From the IMG/VR virus record IMGVR_UViG_3300025151_007895, positions 1-25,524 of that record: DNA of 25,524 bases. The stretch is one strand, 5' to 3'. Shown one piece after another: positions 1 to 6,865 of the stretch; position 1 is the stretch's first letter, and the number at the start of each line of letters is the position of its first letter. The stretch comes from a virus. The position numbers were made by a program, and so were the translations under genes. Below the pieces are notes generated by a model, which made no database searches, was not told the DNA's origin, and worked only from the letters and a program-made list of their open reading frames with translations.

Positions 1-2
1 CA

Positions 3-212
3 TTACCAAAATCCTAATGTTCTGCCATTACCGCTTATAATAAACAAGCAAGTAACAACGTGTAAAACTATCCAAAATGTCCTAAAAGCAAGTGCCTTCC
101 TAACATCTGTTTGTGTAATGGGCAAGAACTCTGGTTTGTCTTCGTCATTTAGACCTATTGGCATTCCAACTGTTCTTGCCCACATTTTTAAAAAGCGTCT
201 TTGTCCGCTCAA
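3..212 (-). CDS. small single-helix membrane protein, unknown
   Basis: A 69-aa protein with a basic, soluble N-terminal half and one hydrophobic segment at about residues 44-60, ending in GRTLGFW. I recognise no family. Its ATG overlaps the stop of the DoxX-like gene (ATGA). Its own stop overlaps an ATG at the window edge (TAATG at 5..1), so at least one more coupled gene continues outside the window. By position it belongs to the pseudoazurin/DoxX cassette. A small subunit of a membrane complex is possible, but that is inference from context only. Confidence 0.7.
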   Translation of the reverse strand: MSGQRRFLKMWARTVGMPIGLNDEDKPEFLPITQTDVRKALAFRTFWIVLHVVTCLFIISGNGRTLGFW

Positions 213-616
213 GTTCTGTTACCCCTAAGAGCAAAGAATAGCCCACCTACCCATAAAAATACGTGTAAGTTATCGTATAAAATTACGTCCCAAAAGCTCT
301 CTGGTTGGCCAACCCAGATAACGCCTGTCATTATACTACAAACAACAATACCACTGAAACGTGTAATGATATCGTTGAGCTCTTTGTAAGCCTTGATCAA
401 AACTAGTCCGCCTACGAGTAATCCAATACCTGCACCTATTTCACCATAAACTACAAACCACCATACCAATGCTGGTAAATCAAATGCGGCTCCGTCTTCT
501 GGATCAAACGGTAATTTACTTATACCTTGTTGCAAAAAAACTATAGCAAGCGGAATACGTATAAGCCAATGGCTCATACAAAACTCTGGAATACGTGCAG
601 TAATACTTTTTAACAT
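209..616 (-). CDS. DoxX-like four-helix membrane protein
   Basis: A 135-aa protein with about four hydrophobic segments. The first carries a DoxX-like signature near residues 20-36 (RIPLAIVFLQQGISKLPF), and later helices contain a GEIGAGIGLLVGG segment. DoxX/DoxD-like proteins are small inner-membrane proteins linked to quinone or thiosulfate redox chemistry and to oxidative-stress complexes. The start shares one base with the pseudoazurin stop (TAATG), and the stop overlaps the next start (ATGA), so translation is probably coupled. Placement beside a cupredoxin suggests a redox role in the host cytoplasmic membrane. The family assignment is from pattern and is fairly sure, but the substrate is unknown. 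Confidence 0.72.
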   Translation of the reverse strand: MLKSITARIPEFCMSHWLIRIPLAIVFLQQGISKLPFDPEDGAAFDLPALVWWFVVYGEIGAGIGLLVGGLVLIKAYKELNDIITRFSGIVVCSIMTGVIWVGQPESFWDVILYDNLHVFLWVGGLFFALRGNRT

Positions 617-1056
617 TACAGGTCTCCTAGTAACCCTTTCATTTTCTTCTTAGACTTACCACGCAACTTCATTGCTTTGATGTCATCTAGGTTTGACATA
701 TCGTCACCAACGACTACAAGGGCAATCATTCCCATTGTTGCGTGTGGTGTGCATTGGTACAAGTATACACCAGGTGTATCAAATGTTATAGCAACTTCTT
801 TGTTGTTTTTACTCTTCTTTGGCAAATCCCAACCTTCTGGACCTGCGATGAATTGTACATTGTGTCCTTTGCTAGTTGGTACCCAAGTGATTGTATCGCC
901 TACATCAATACGTGCAATATCTTCACTGTATACCATTTTAGCACCATCGTCACGTTTGTTCAACATTTCGATAGTCATATCTTCAGCATTTGCTGATTGA
1001 AGTAATATGGTACTAAAAAATGCAAATACCATTGTTATAATTATTGATTTTTTCAT
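616..1056 (-). CDS. pseudoazurin (periplasmic blue-copper electron carrier)
   Basis: A 146-aa precursor with a Sec signal peptide, a lysine-rich start plus a hydrophobic stretch, and likely cleavage after ANA at about residue 24. The type-1 copper ligands are visible: H65 in GHNVQF and the C-terminal cluster C102-T-P-H105-A-T-M-G-M110. The Cys+3 His and +8 Met spacing is that of pseudoazurin. Pseudoazurins are soluble periplasmic one-electron carriers, mostly of alphaproteobacteria, that feed copper nitrite reductase, N2O reductase or cytochrome cd1/peroxidase. The lysine-rich tail (about residues 130-141) fits docking to acidic partners. It sits in a chain of overlapping genes after a small membrane protein (ATGA) and before the DoxX-like gene (TAATG). 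A copper carrier is unusual for a phage, so it is probably an auxiliary metabolic gene. Confidence 0.9.
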   Translation of the reverse strand: MKKSIIITMVFAFFSTILLQSANAEDMTIEMLNKRDDGAKMVYSEDIARIDVGDTITWVPTSKGHNVQFIAGPEGWDLPKKSKNNKEVAITFDTPGVYLYQCTPHATMGMIALVVVGDDMSNLDDIKAMKLRGKSKKKMKGLLGDL

Positions 1057-1268
1057 TTATTGTCCTTTAAATTTAAGTTCATTGGAGAGTATTGTTCTCC
1101 GTTGTAACCCGAACCAGTTGCGTTAGGTCCAGTTTCTACGCCGCTGTTGCATCCAACAACGACAACTAATAAAAAGAATATACTTGTTATAGTAACTCTT
1201 TTTGTCCACAGCATAAACATTTCAAATGTGCGTTCTGCTTCTGCTTGTGCCTCAGCTTTAGGATCCAT
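1053..1268 (-). CDS. small membrane protein resembling aa3 oxidase subunit IV
   Basis: A 71-aa protein with an acidic N terminus (MDPKAEAQAEAERTFEMF), one transmembrane helix at about residues 26-40, and a polar tail. The pattern of an E-R-T-F motif followed by a short linker and a single helix resembles the small subunit IV of alphaproteobacterial aa3 cytochrome c oxidases. At this length that resemblance is suggestive only. A cysteine right after the helix (VVVVGCNSG) could also suggest a lipobox, but its position is not a clean one. The start overlaps the stop of a 25-codon ORF (TAATG) and the stop overlaps the pseudoazurin start (ATGA). Confidence 0.7.
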   Translation of the reverse strand: MDPKAEAQAEAERTFEMFMLWTKRVTITSIFFLLVVVVGCNSGVETGPNATGSGYNGEQYSPMNLNLKDNK

Positions 1269-1345
1269 TACTTACCCCATATTTCGGGTATTTTGTCAGC
1301 CCAAGGCCAAGGTCCGATTTCAAAGTTAAATTCTAACTCCCCCAT
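1268..1345 (-). CDS. 25-aa micro-ORF linking two cassette genes
   Basis: This ORF starts at an ATG that overlaps the end of the preceding 62-aa gene and ends in TAA, which shares a base with the next ATG. The peptide is aromatic and acidic (for example FEIGPWPWADKIPEIW). It exactly fills what would otherwise be the only gap in an uninterrupted chain of overlapping genes, which is the main support for translation. It could instead be a read-through leader that only couples translation. No family is recognised. Confidence 0.45.
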   Translation of the reverse strand: MGELEFNFEIGPWPWADKIPEIWGK

Positions 1346-1521
1346 CCCGCAAACTCCTCTTTGTTTACCATTCTTACGTGTCTTGTAGGTAATGCGAATT
1401 GTTGTTCACCTAAACAAATGATGTTAGGTGCATTTTCAAGATATCGAGTTTTCTTTTCATCAGTTTCAAACTCCATACTAAAAGCATCACCATTATTAGT
1501 GTTCAAAAAGTTATAAGTCAT
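1333..1521 (-). CDS. 62-aa soluble protein, unknown
   Basis: I chose the ATG at 1521 (MTYNFLNTNN) because it overlaps the stop of the upstream 58-aa gene in an ATGA junction. The frame is open six codons further up, but those would overlap the upstream gene more. The protein is hydrophilic, with no membrane segment and one cysteine (NIICLGE), and ends FAGWGS. No known family is recognised. Its place in the cassette suggests a small cytoplasmic accessory factor. Confidence 0.6.
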   Translation of the reverse strand: MTYNFLNTNNGDAFSMEFETDEKKTRYLENAPNIICLGEQQFALPTRHVRMVNKEEFAGWGS

Positions 1522-1694
1522 TCTCCTACTCCAAAACATAATAGCACTGGTGTCATTCTACAATAACGTGCATAATCATCGTGTCCAACACTGGCGTATG
1601 TCATACCCATTGGAACTAACAAAATGAAAGCACTAACAATCAAAAATGCCCAACCTAATCCTTTTGTTGTACAATAATTTGTTTGTTCACTCAT
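1518..1694 (-). CDS. 58-aa single-helix membrane protein, faintly CtaG/Cox11-like
   Basis: A short gene between the 142-aa and 62-aa genes, with ATGA overlaps at both ends. After a polar start (MSEQTNYCTTKG) there is one transmembrane helix (about residues 12-32), followed by MTYASV and a short polar segment with a CRM motif. Cox11/CtaG copper chaperones have a single helix followed by a TYASVPLY-type motif and a Cys. Here only the beginning of that pattern is present and no periplasmic copper domain follows. It could be a truncated relic or an unrelated small subunit. It is well supported as a gene but weakly as a family member. Confidence 0.6.
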   Translation of the reverse strand: MSEQTNYCTTKGLGWAFLIVSAFILLVPMGMTYASVGHDDYARYCRMTPVLLCFGVGE

Positions 1695-2119
1695 TCGTGC
1701 TCACCTCCTGGATCATTTTCGTCCAATTTAACTTTTTGTCCGTTAATCCACATATTCTGTCTGGCTCTCGGAAAACTATGATAGCCGCCGAGAAGTTTAA
1801 ATGACTTTACAGTTTGATTAAAGCTGTCTGGTCTTTTGTCTGCTTCGTTCATTACCACTGCTGTGATAAAGATACCAGCAATCAAACATACGTGCATTAT
1901 AGCACTGATGCCAAATGCCATATAACTGCCGATCATTAAAGCAAATATTCCGCTCCAAATAAATGCAAGGCATTGGAATATCATATGCGATACTCTTGGA
2001 TCTAATTTGCGTAGTGGAGAGTTTTCAATAGTCATTAAACTTGACCACATAAGTCCAAATTCGCTACGAAGTGAAGTGATAGTTGTTGCCCAACCAATGG
2101 GCTTTGGTTTCTGATTCAT
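1691..2119 (-). CDS. two-helix membrane protein, first gene of the cassette
   Basis: A 142-aa protein: a soluble N-terminal region, two hydrophobic helices at about residues 44-64 and 66-90, then a charged C-terminal tail ending in DENDPGGEHE. No family is recognised. It is the promoter-proximal gene of the overlapping cassette running to the left edge. A GGAG-type ribosome-binding site lies just before the ATG, and a TTGACT-N17-TATATA promoter lies 27-55 bases upstream. The stop overlaps the next start (ATGA). Context suggests a subunit or assembly factor of a membrane redox complex. Confidence 0.7.
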   Translation of the reverse strand: MNQKPKPIGWATTITSLRSEFGLMWSSLMTIENSPLRKLDPRVSHMIFQCLAFIWSGIFALMIGSYMAFGISAIMHVCLIAGIFITAVVMNEADKRPDSFNQTVKSFKLLGGYHSFPRARQNMWINGQKVKLDENDPGGEHE

Positions 2120-2145
2120 AGTATTCTCCGTGTGTCTATGTATTA

Positions 2146-2174
2146 TATATAGCAGGTTTGACGTGCAAAGTCAA
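2146..2174 (-). promoter_or_regulatory. sigma70-like promoter for the electron-transfer cassette
   Basis: The minus strand has TTGACT (2174-2169), a 17-base spacer, and TATATA (2151-2146) preceded by TGC, an extended -10. It lies in the short gap between the TauD-like gene and the 142-aa gene, pointing into the cassette. Confidence 0.6.
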
Positions 2175-2189
2175 CCTTACTAGGGTGTG

Positions 2190-3113
2190 TTAAATTGTAG
2201 CATTAAAGTTTTTATTTCTGTTTTGTATGAAGTTATTGTAATTACTTATCCTAAAAGTGATCCTATGAAGTACTCTTTGAGCCAGTATATCAGGATCATT
2301 TTGATCACGTTTATGTAAAGTTAGTAATTGATCCATCAGCACAATATCACCTGGTTCATACCAATGTTGATATATGTATTTGTCTTGGAACATATGGTCG
2401 TACAAGCGTTGGAAAAGTGTTTCATCTTCTGTAATAATTTTACATTTATTGTTGGTGTAAAAATAAATGCCTTTTACTCCTTCAATATTCTGTTGTAGCA
2501 ACCACATTTTGTAAGGACCTTCTTGCCCATCTTTTTTCATCATTTTGTATTGTGTTTCGGGCAGGCCTTTAGCCCATACTTCCGGTGTGTATTCGTATTC
2601 ACAATGCACCCATTCTAATTCTTTTTTGAAGTCATCATCTAAATCATTATATGCAAGATTGGTGTTCAAATAACTTGTGCTTGTGTTTTCGCAACCTTCA
2701 TAGCCTTGTAATGCAACACCGTCAGCACGATCTAGGCCATTTAAGTTGGCGTGCCAATCTAAAATACCTGTGCTGAAAATTCCAGTTGAAATTCCTTTTT
2801 TATTCTTTTTTGCAGTTGTTCTTTGTATAGGATATAATTCTTTATCTTTATCCCAATTAGATGTGTTAGGTGGAGTTTTACCAAGATAAAATTCACCTTC
2901 TTTAGTATAAATCATTTGCCTGTAATTGGCTACTGTACCAATTTTTTCTATAAAATTTACAAAATGGTAAGGCAATTTGTTTTGTTTTTTTAAAACTACA
3001 ATAAGTTTTTTTCTCAATGTGTCACGTATAAATTGTGCATCATCAACAGATAAATCTACGATATCAACATCGTCGATTTGTGTTGCTACACCATTTAAAC
3101 TTTTAACGTGCAT
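2190..3113 (-). CDS. TauD-like Fe(II)/2OG dioxygenase with altered facial triad (H-A-N)
   Basis: A 307-aa protein of TauD/TfdA/gamma-butyrobetaine dioxygenase type. The start is the ATG at 3113 (MHVKSLNG), 6-7 bases after GGAGAG and overlapping the end of the phosphoribosyltransferase gene. The longer reading frame has no better site. The first metal motif, at about residues 117-127, reads W-H121-A-N123, where the family normally has H-x-D or H-x-E. The distal His (H267 in LLTLHKR) and the 2OG-binding Arg (R284 or R288 in HRITFR) are present. The family hydroxylates small molecules such as taurine, betaines or xanthine. It is the last gene of the importer-oxygenase operon. The Asp-to-Asn change could mean altered chemistry, weaker iron binding or a lineage-specific triad. 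Confidence 0.78.
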   Translation of the reverse strand: MHVKSLNGVATQIDDVDIVDLSVDDAQFIRDTLRKKLIVVLKKQNKLPYHFVNFIEKIGTVANYRQMIYTKEGEFYLGKTPPNTSNWDKDKELYPIQRTTAKKNKKGISTGIFSTGILDWHANLNGLDRADGVALQGYEGCENTSTSYLNTNLAYNDLDDDFKKELEWVHCEYEYTPEVWAKGLPETQYKMMKKDGQEGPYKMWLLQQNIEGVKGIYFYTNNKCKIITEDETLFQRLYDHMFQDKYIYQHWYEPGDIVLMDQLLTLHKRDQNDPDILAQRVLHRITFRISNYNNFIQNRNKNFNATI

Positions 3114-3519
3114 TATATCTCTCCGGCATTGTGAATAATGCACGAGTACCATCATCACAAGGACTTCTTGCAAAAACTACCCATCTGTGAATTTGATTAT
3201 GTAGTAATGTTGGGTGGTTTTCACTTATATATTCTTTCATACTAGTTCCTGTTGTCCACACATCATCAACAACCAATCCTATGTTATCAGCATTTGGATC
3301 TGCATATTTTTGTAATGCACTAGCTAAAGGAATGCCTCCTCTGGGTATACCTTCTACCCATCTAAAAGGAGTAATTTGGTAGTCCATTATCATACGTGCA
3401 AGTCCATCCCACCATTCAGGACGTATTGCATCACATTCAATTTTCCAGGCAAGTTTATTACCTGCGTGGCTGATAAAGTCTCCTACTTCAAATAAATCTG
3501 CGTTTGTTCTATATACCAT
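3103..3519 (-). CDS. type I phosphoribosyltransferase-like protein
   Basis: A 138-aa protein with the PRPP-binding signature at about residues 83-94 (VVDDVWTTGTSM). Upstream is a GIPRGGIPLA segment that resembles the 5'-phosphate/pyrophosphate loop of orotate- and purine-type phosphoribosyltransferases. Such enzymes join a nucleobase to PRPP. It is shorter than most bacterial PRTases (about 170-210 aa), so a hood region is small or absent. It starts one base after the stop of the IPNS-like oxygenase, and its stop lies inside the start region of the TauD-like gene. In this operon a nucleobase-salvage role is attractive but inferred. The base used cannot be read from the sequence. Confidence 0.75.
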   Translation of the reverse strand: MVYRTNADLFEVGDFISHAGNKLAWKIECDAIRPEWWDGLARMIMDYQITPFRWVEGIPRGGIPLASALQKYADPNADNIGLVVDDVWTTGTSMKEYISENHPTLLHNQIHRWVVFARSPCDDGTRALFTMPERYNAR

Positions 3520-3520
3520 A

Positions 3521-4384
3521 TTAATAACTCTGTGCTAGTCGCCACATTAAATATTCTTTTGATTCAATTGGATCATACTTGTCCTCTTCACCTTTACGCA
3601 AGTTTTTGACTATTGTTCCAGGTGTAGGATCAACAAAGTGTGGCATTGAATATCTCTGTTGATGTATGTGAGTGTTTACCACTCTATGTTTAGTACTTTT
3701 AAAATAATCATTAGTCCAACGCTGTAGTAAGTCACCAATGTTAACAACAACGCCATCGTCCGCAAAGGGTACTGGATGCCAATTGCCAGCAAGGTCTTGA
3801 ACTTGAAGTCCGGGGACGTCATTAATCTGCCAAAGTAAAGTAATAGTACCGTAGTCACTATGCTCTCCTATACGCATTTGTTTATCTAACATAGGCCCAT
3901 CATATGCTGGATAATGTATAACTCTTGTGGTATTGAATGGGACTTTATGTGCATCTACCAATGTAGTGCCTGTATCTAAGATAGTATCAAACTTCTCCAA
4001 AATGCGTAAAGTTAACCTATCAGCTATGTCTATGCTTGCTAATGCACTATCTCTAAAGCCTTTAATTTCTGTTGGCCATAAATGCTCAGGCATACGAGTA
4101 TTGTTGTAATTAAATGATTCTTTAATATCTTTTGGGGCAGTAGGATCTACGTTTTCATCGCCGACCATACTATAACCTAAATTAGTGTTTCCTTCATACG
4201 GATATTTTTGTTTTGTTTCCATCGGCAAATCAAAAAATGATCTCATTTGATGTTGCCAAGCATTCATATCAGCCTTATCCACGCCAGAAAGAGCGTTGGT
4301 AAACACTGCGAAGCCTACAGTAGTGTAAGCTTCATCAATGCGATCTAAAGAGTCTTGTGCTTTTATATCTATTACTGGTATCAT
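3521..4384 (-). CDS. IPNS-like Fe(II)/2OG dioxygenase
   Basis: A 287-aa protein of the isopenicillin-N-synthase-like superfamily, with an intact active site: H175-S-D177 (GEHSDYGTITLL), H233 (STKHRVV) and the 2OG-binding R244-Y-S246 ahead of a P-H-F-V-D-P segment. The N-terminal DIOX_N-like region includes GFAVFTN and a FFDLPMETKQKYP stretch. Members hydroxylate or desaturate small molecules such as thymine and other pyrimidines, gibberellins or amino acid derivatives. The start overlaps the beta-propeller gene stop (ATGA), and the stop is one base from the phosphoribosyltransferase start. Assignment to the superfamily is firm. The substrate is unknown. Confidence 0.9.
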   Translation of the reverse strand: MIPVIDIKAQDSLDRIDEAYTTVGFAVFTNALSGVDKADMNAWQHQMRSFFDLPMETKQKYPYEGNTNLGYSMVGDENVDPTAPKDIKESFNYNNTRMPEHLWPTEIKGFRDSALASIDIADRLTLRILEKFDTILDTGTTLVDAHKVPFNTTRVIHYPAYDGPMLDKQMRIGEHSDYGTITLLWQINDVPGLQVQDLAGNWHPVPFADDGVVVNIGDLLQRWTNDYFKSTKHRVVNTHIHQQRYSMPHFVDPTPGTIVKNLRKGEEDKYDPIESKEYLMWRLAQSY

Positions 4385-5397
4385 TTAAATTCCTTATATC
4401 TATGTGCTTTAAAACAACTGTTTTGTGCTCCTGTAATAAATTCGTTTAGCGGGCTAGGATATTCTGCAAACTCAGGAATAACATATTCCCATACAGTTTC
4501 TCCCTCGGGTGTAACTTCAAACAATCTACCAAATGCACTTTCACAAATAAATGTGTTGCCATTCCACAGACGTTGTACACTGCCCATATATGGACTAAAG
4601 AAAGCAGGAGGCATATCATCTACATAACTCCAAACAACTTCCTTTGTATCTATATCAAACTCTGTAATTCTACTGTGGTGTACACCTGGTGGTCTAATAT
4701 TTCCATTACAAAATGTTAGCAATGTTTTATCTAGTGTAACAACAGGACAATGTTGTTGTGCAACGTCTGGCCATTTTACTTGCCATACAACTTCTTTGGT
4801 GTCTCTGTCAACTCCAATAATACCGCTGGTGTTACGCAAGCTCATATAAATTGTTTTGCCACTGTAGCACACCCCGTTGATCATTGGCCAATGATTATCT
4901 GGCATACCTGCGTGGCAAGGAAAGTCTTCTTCTGTGATATGTTCCCAAGCACACCATTCCCAAACTGTTTCGCCTTTTCTATTGACCATACGCACAATGT
5001 CACTGTATCTTCCCATTTGGTATTCAGCCGCCGCCACATACAATAATCCATTATCTAGCCATTGAGCATCGTGGTGTGCATATGGATCTTCGTATTCCCA
5101 TACAATGTCACTGTTTTTTGTTGCTTCCATAAAGTGACCACCGTGCCATATATCCCAAGGAGGATAAAGATCAACACTAGTATTATGGCTACCATTGTAA
5201 CCCAAGTTACCGTTTTCTAATAACACTGCATCTCTTCCAGGACGCACAGGCATATTCCATTCGTGTACTAGTTCGCCTCCATCATCAATAAGAGGTACAC
5301 GCCCTCCGCCAGTTTGTGGAGCAAACAGTGTATAACCACCTGCTGTTTTGCTATCCCAATGTGTTAATCCTAGTTTTCTTCTTGCTACTGTTGTCAT
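4381..5397 (-). CDS. arylsulfotransferase-like beta-propeller protein
   Basis: A 338-aa protein. The start is the ATG at 5397 (MTTVARRK), which overlaps the permease stop (ATGA). The sequence is a repeated beta-propeller: six blade-closing motifs of the type V-W-E-Y recur (VHEW, VWEY, VWEW, VWQV, VWSY, VWEY), as in arylsulfotransferase (ASST)/PQQ-like propellers. Many His residues are scattered at ASST-like loop positions (GSHN, AHHDAQW, GVHHSR). ASST enzymes move sulfate between phenolic esters in the periplasm, but no signal peptide is seen here, so either it is cytoplasmic or the fold has another role. It sits between the importer genes and the two oxygenases, which ties it to the processing of the imported compound. 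Confidence 0.72.
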   Translation of the reverse strand: MTTVARRKLGLTHWDSKTAGGYTLFAPQTGGGRVPLIDDGGELVHEWNMPVRPGRDAVLLENGNLGYNGSHNTSVDLYPPWDIWHGGHFMEATKNSDIVWEYEDPYAHHDAQWLDNGLLYVAAAEYQMGRYSDIVRMVNRKGETVWEWCAWEHITEEDFPCHAGMPDNHWPMINGVCYSGKTIYMSLRNTSGIIGVDRDTKEVVWQVKWPDVAQQHCPVVTLDKTLLTFCNGNIRPPGVHHSRITEFDIDTKEVVWSYVDDMPPAFFSPYMGSVQRLWNGNTFICESAFGRLFEVTPEGETVWEYVIPEFAEYPSPLNEFITGAQNSCFKAHRYKEFK

Positions 5398-6158
5398 TGT
5401 TCGCTCTCGTGCCATTTGTGTAATAAGTACCAACCTACAGTTGATACTGTCATAAAGAATGCAAAGCCCAACATTGTAGCTGTGAGTATAAGTGCCATAA
5501 CCAATGATGTTTCTAAGTTTGCTTGTGCATATATAATTTGTACTCCAAGTCCTCCTGCTTCACTGCCACTACCAATAATAAATTCTCCAACAATAGCACC
5601 GATAACACTTAGTCCTGCACTGATTTTCATACCTGCTATAATATTTGGTATTGCGGCAGGAAAACGTAATTTCATAAAACTAGTTATACTGTTTACTTCG
5701 TGGTAGGCAAAAAGCTCTACAAGTGTTTTACTTGTGCTTTTTAGTCCTAGTAGTGTGTTGTTTATAATAGGAAACAGTGCTATAATAACACTGATAATAA
5801 TAATACTTTTGATTTCAAATCCAAACCAAAGCACAATAAGTGGTGCGACTGCAACAACTGGTACTGTCTGTAATAAGATTGCATATGGATATAAACTGCG
5901 TTCTAGTATTTTATTTAGACTCATTATGGTTGCTACAGTTATTCCTAGTACAGTAGCAATAGCATATCCTGTTAGTGCGGCTCTACTTGTAAGTCCTAGC
6001 CCTGTCATAATAATGTCAAAGTCACTAACAAATGTTTGTGCTACTGCCCACGGTGTTGGCAGTAAGAAAGCCATATCATATGCTAATGCGCCTAAATGCC
6101 AACCTCCAAGAAACAGTACAAGAATCAACACAGGTGGTATAATCTTTTTTACTTCCAT
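5394..6158 (-). CDS. ABC transporter permease (SsuC/TauC/ThiX type)
   Basis: A 254-aa polytopic membrane protein with about six hydrophobic segments. The cytoplasmic-loop signature of binding-protein-dependent permeases is visible around residues 164-200 (LRFPAAIPNIIAGMKISAGLSVIGAIVGEF). The length is normal for this family. It overlaps the ATPase stop by ten bases and the propeller start by four. It forms the channel of an importer for a sulfonate-, nitrate- or pyrimidine-like solute, together with the two upstream genes. Confidence 0.92.
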   Translation of the reverse strand: MEVKKIIPPVLILVLFLGGWHLGALAYDMAFLLPTPWAVAQTFVSDFDIIMTGLGLTSRAALTGYAIATVLGITVATIMSLNKILERSLYPYAILLQTVPVVAVAPLIVLWFGFEIKSIIIISVIIALFPIINNTLLGLKSTSKTLVELFAYHEVNSITSFMKLRFPAAIPNIIAGMKISAGLSVIGAIVGEFIIGSGSEAGGLGVQIIYAQANLETSLVMALILTATMLGFAFFMTVSTVGWYLLHKWHESEQ

Positions 6159-6853
6159 AATCTTAACTTCTCTGATATTTCGTTCACCAGTTTGCTAAAC
6201 TGAGGTTTGCTTCTAATATCTGGTGTTCTTTGTTTAAATGGTATGTCTACAATGTGTGTGATCTTGCCTGGACGTGGACTCATAACAACAACTCTGTTGC
6301 TGAGATAAACTGCTTCAGCAATATTGTGTGTTACAAGTATCGCAGTAAACTTGTCACGCTTCCACATATCATATAGTTCTTCTTGCAGGACTTCTCTGGT
6401 TAGTTCGTCAACTGCACTTAGTGGCTCGTCTAATAGTATGTATTCTGGGTCCAATACCAAACTACGTGCTAGACTCAATCTCATTTTCATACCGCCACTG
6501 AGCTGATGAGGATAACTTTTTTCAAATCCGCTTAGTCCTACTTGACGAAGTGCAACAGCGGCTTTGGCTCTTTTATTTTCAATGTGTTCTAATTCCATTA
6601 ACAGTTCAACATTTCCTTGTACAGTACGCCAAGGCAACAATGCACTGTCTTGAAACACAAAAGCACCTTTGCTAGGTTTGTTTACCTTGCCTGGTGAATC
6701 AACTAAGTCTGCAATAATTCTGAGTAGGGTAGACTTGCCACAGCCTGAAGGTCCAACAATACTGATGAACTCGCCTGTGGCAACGTCTAAGTTTACCTCA
6801 GCTAGTGCTTGAACTTCGTCGAAGTGTTTTGTTACTTCACTTACTTCAATCAT
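6149..6853 (-). CDS. ABC transporter ATP-binding protein (SsuB/TauB type)
   Basis: A 234-aa nucleotide-binding subunit with Walker A at about residues 34-42 (GPSGCGKST), a Q-loop in VFQDSALLPWRT, the signature LSGGM, Walker B with catalytic Glu in ILLDEPLSAVD, and the H-loop His in LVTHNIAEA. All catalytic residues are present, so it should be active. It is 12 bases downstream of the binding-protein gene and overlaps the permease. It energises import through the inner membrane. Confidence 0.95.
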   Translation of the reverse strand: MIEVSEVTKHFDEVQALAEVNLDVATGEFISIVGPSGCGKSTLLRIIADLVDSPGKVNKPSKGAFVFQDSALLPWRTVQGNVELLMELEHIENKRAKAAVALRQVGLSGFEKSYPHQLSGGMKMRLSLARSLVLDPEYILLDEPLSAVDELTREVLQEELYDMWKRDKFTAILVTHNIAEAVYLSNRVVVMSPRPGKITHIVDIPFKQRTPDIRSKPQFSKLVNEISEKLRLWK

Positions 6854-6865
6854 AGCTGGTTCTTA

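Noticed and set aside
5416-6198. Long plus-strand frames opposite the ABC permease
   Set aside because: They are antisense shadows of a hydrophobic gene, without ribosome sites or family features.
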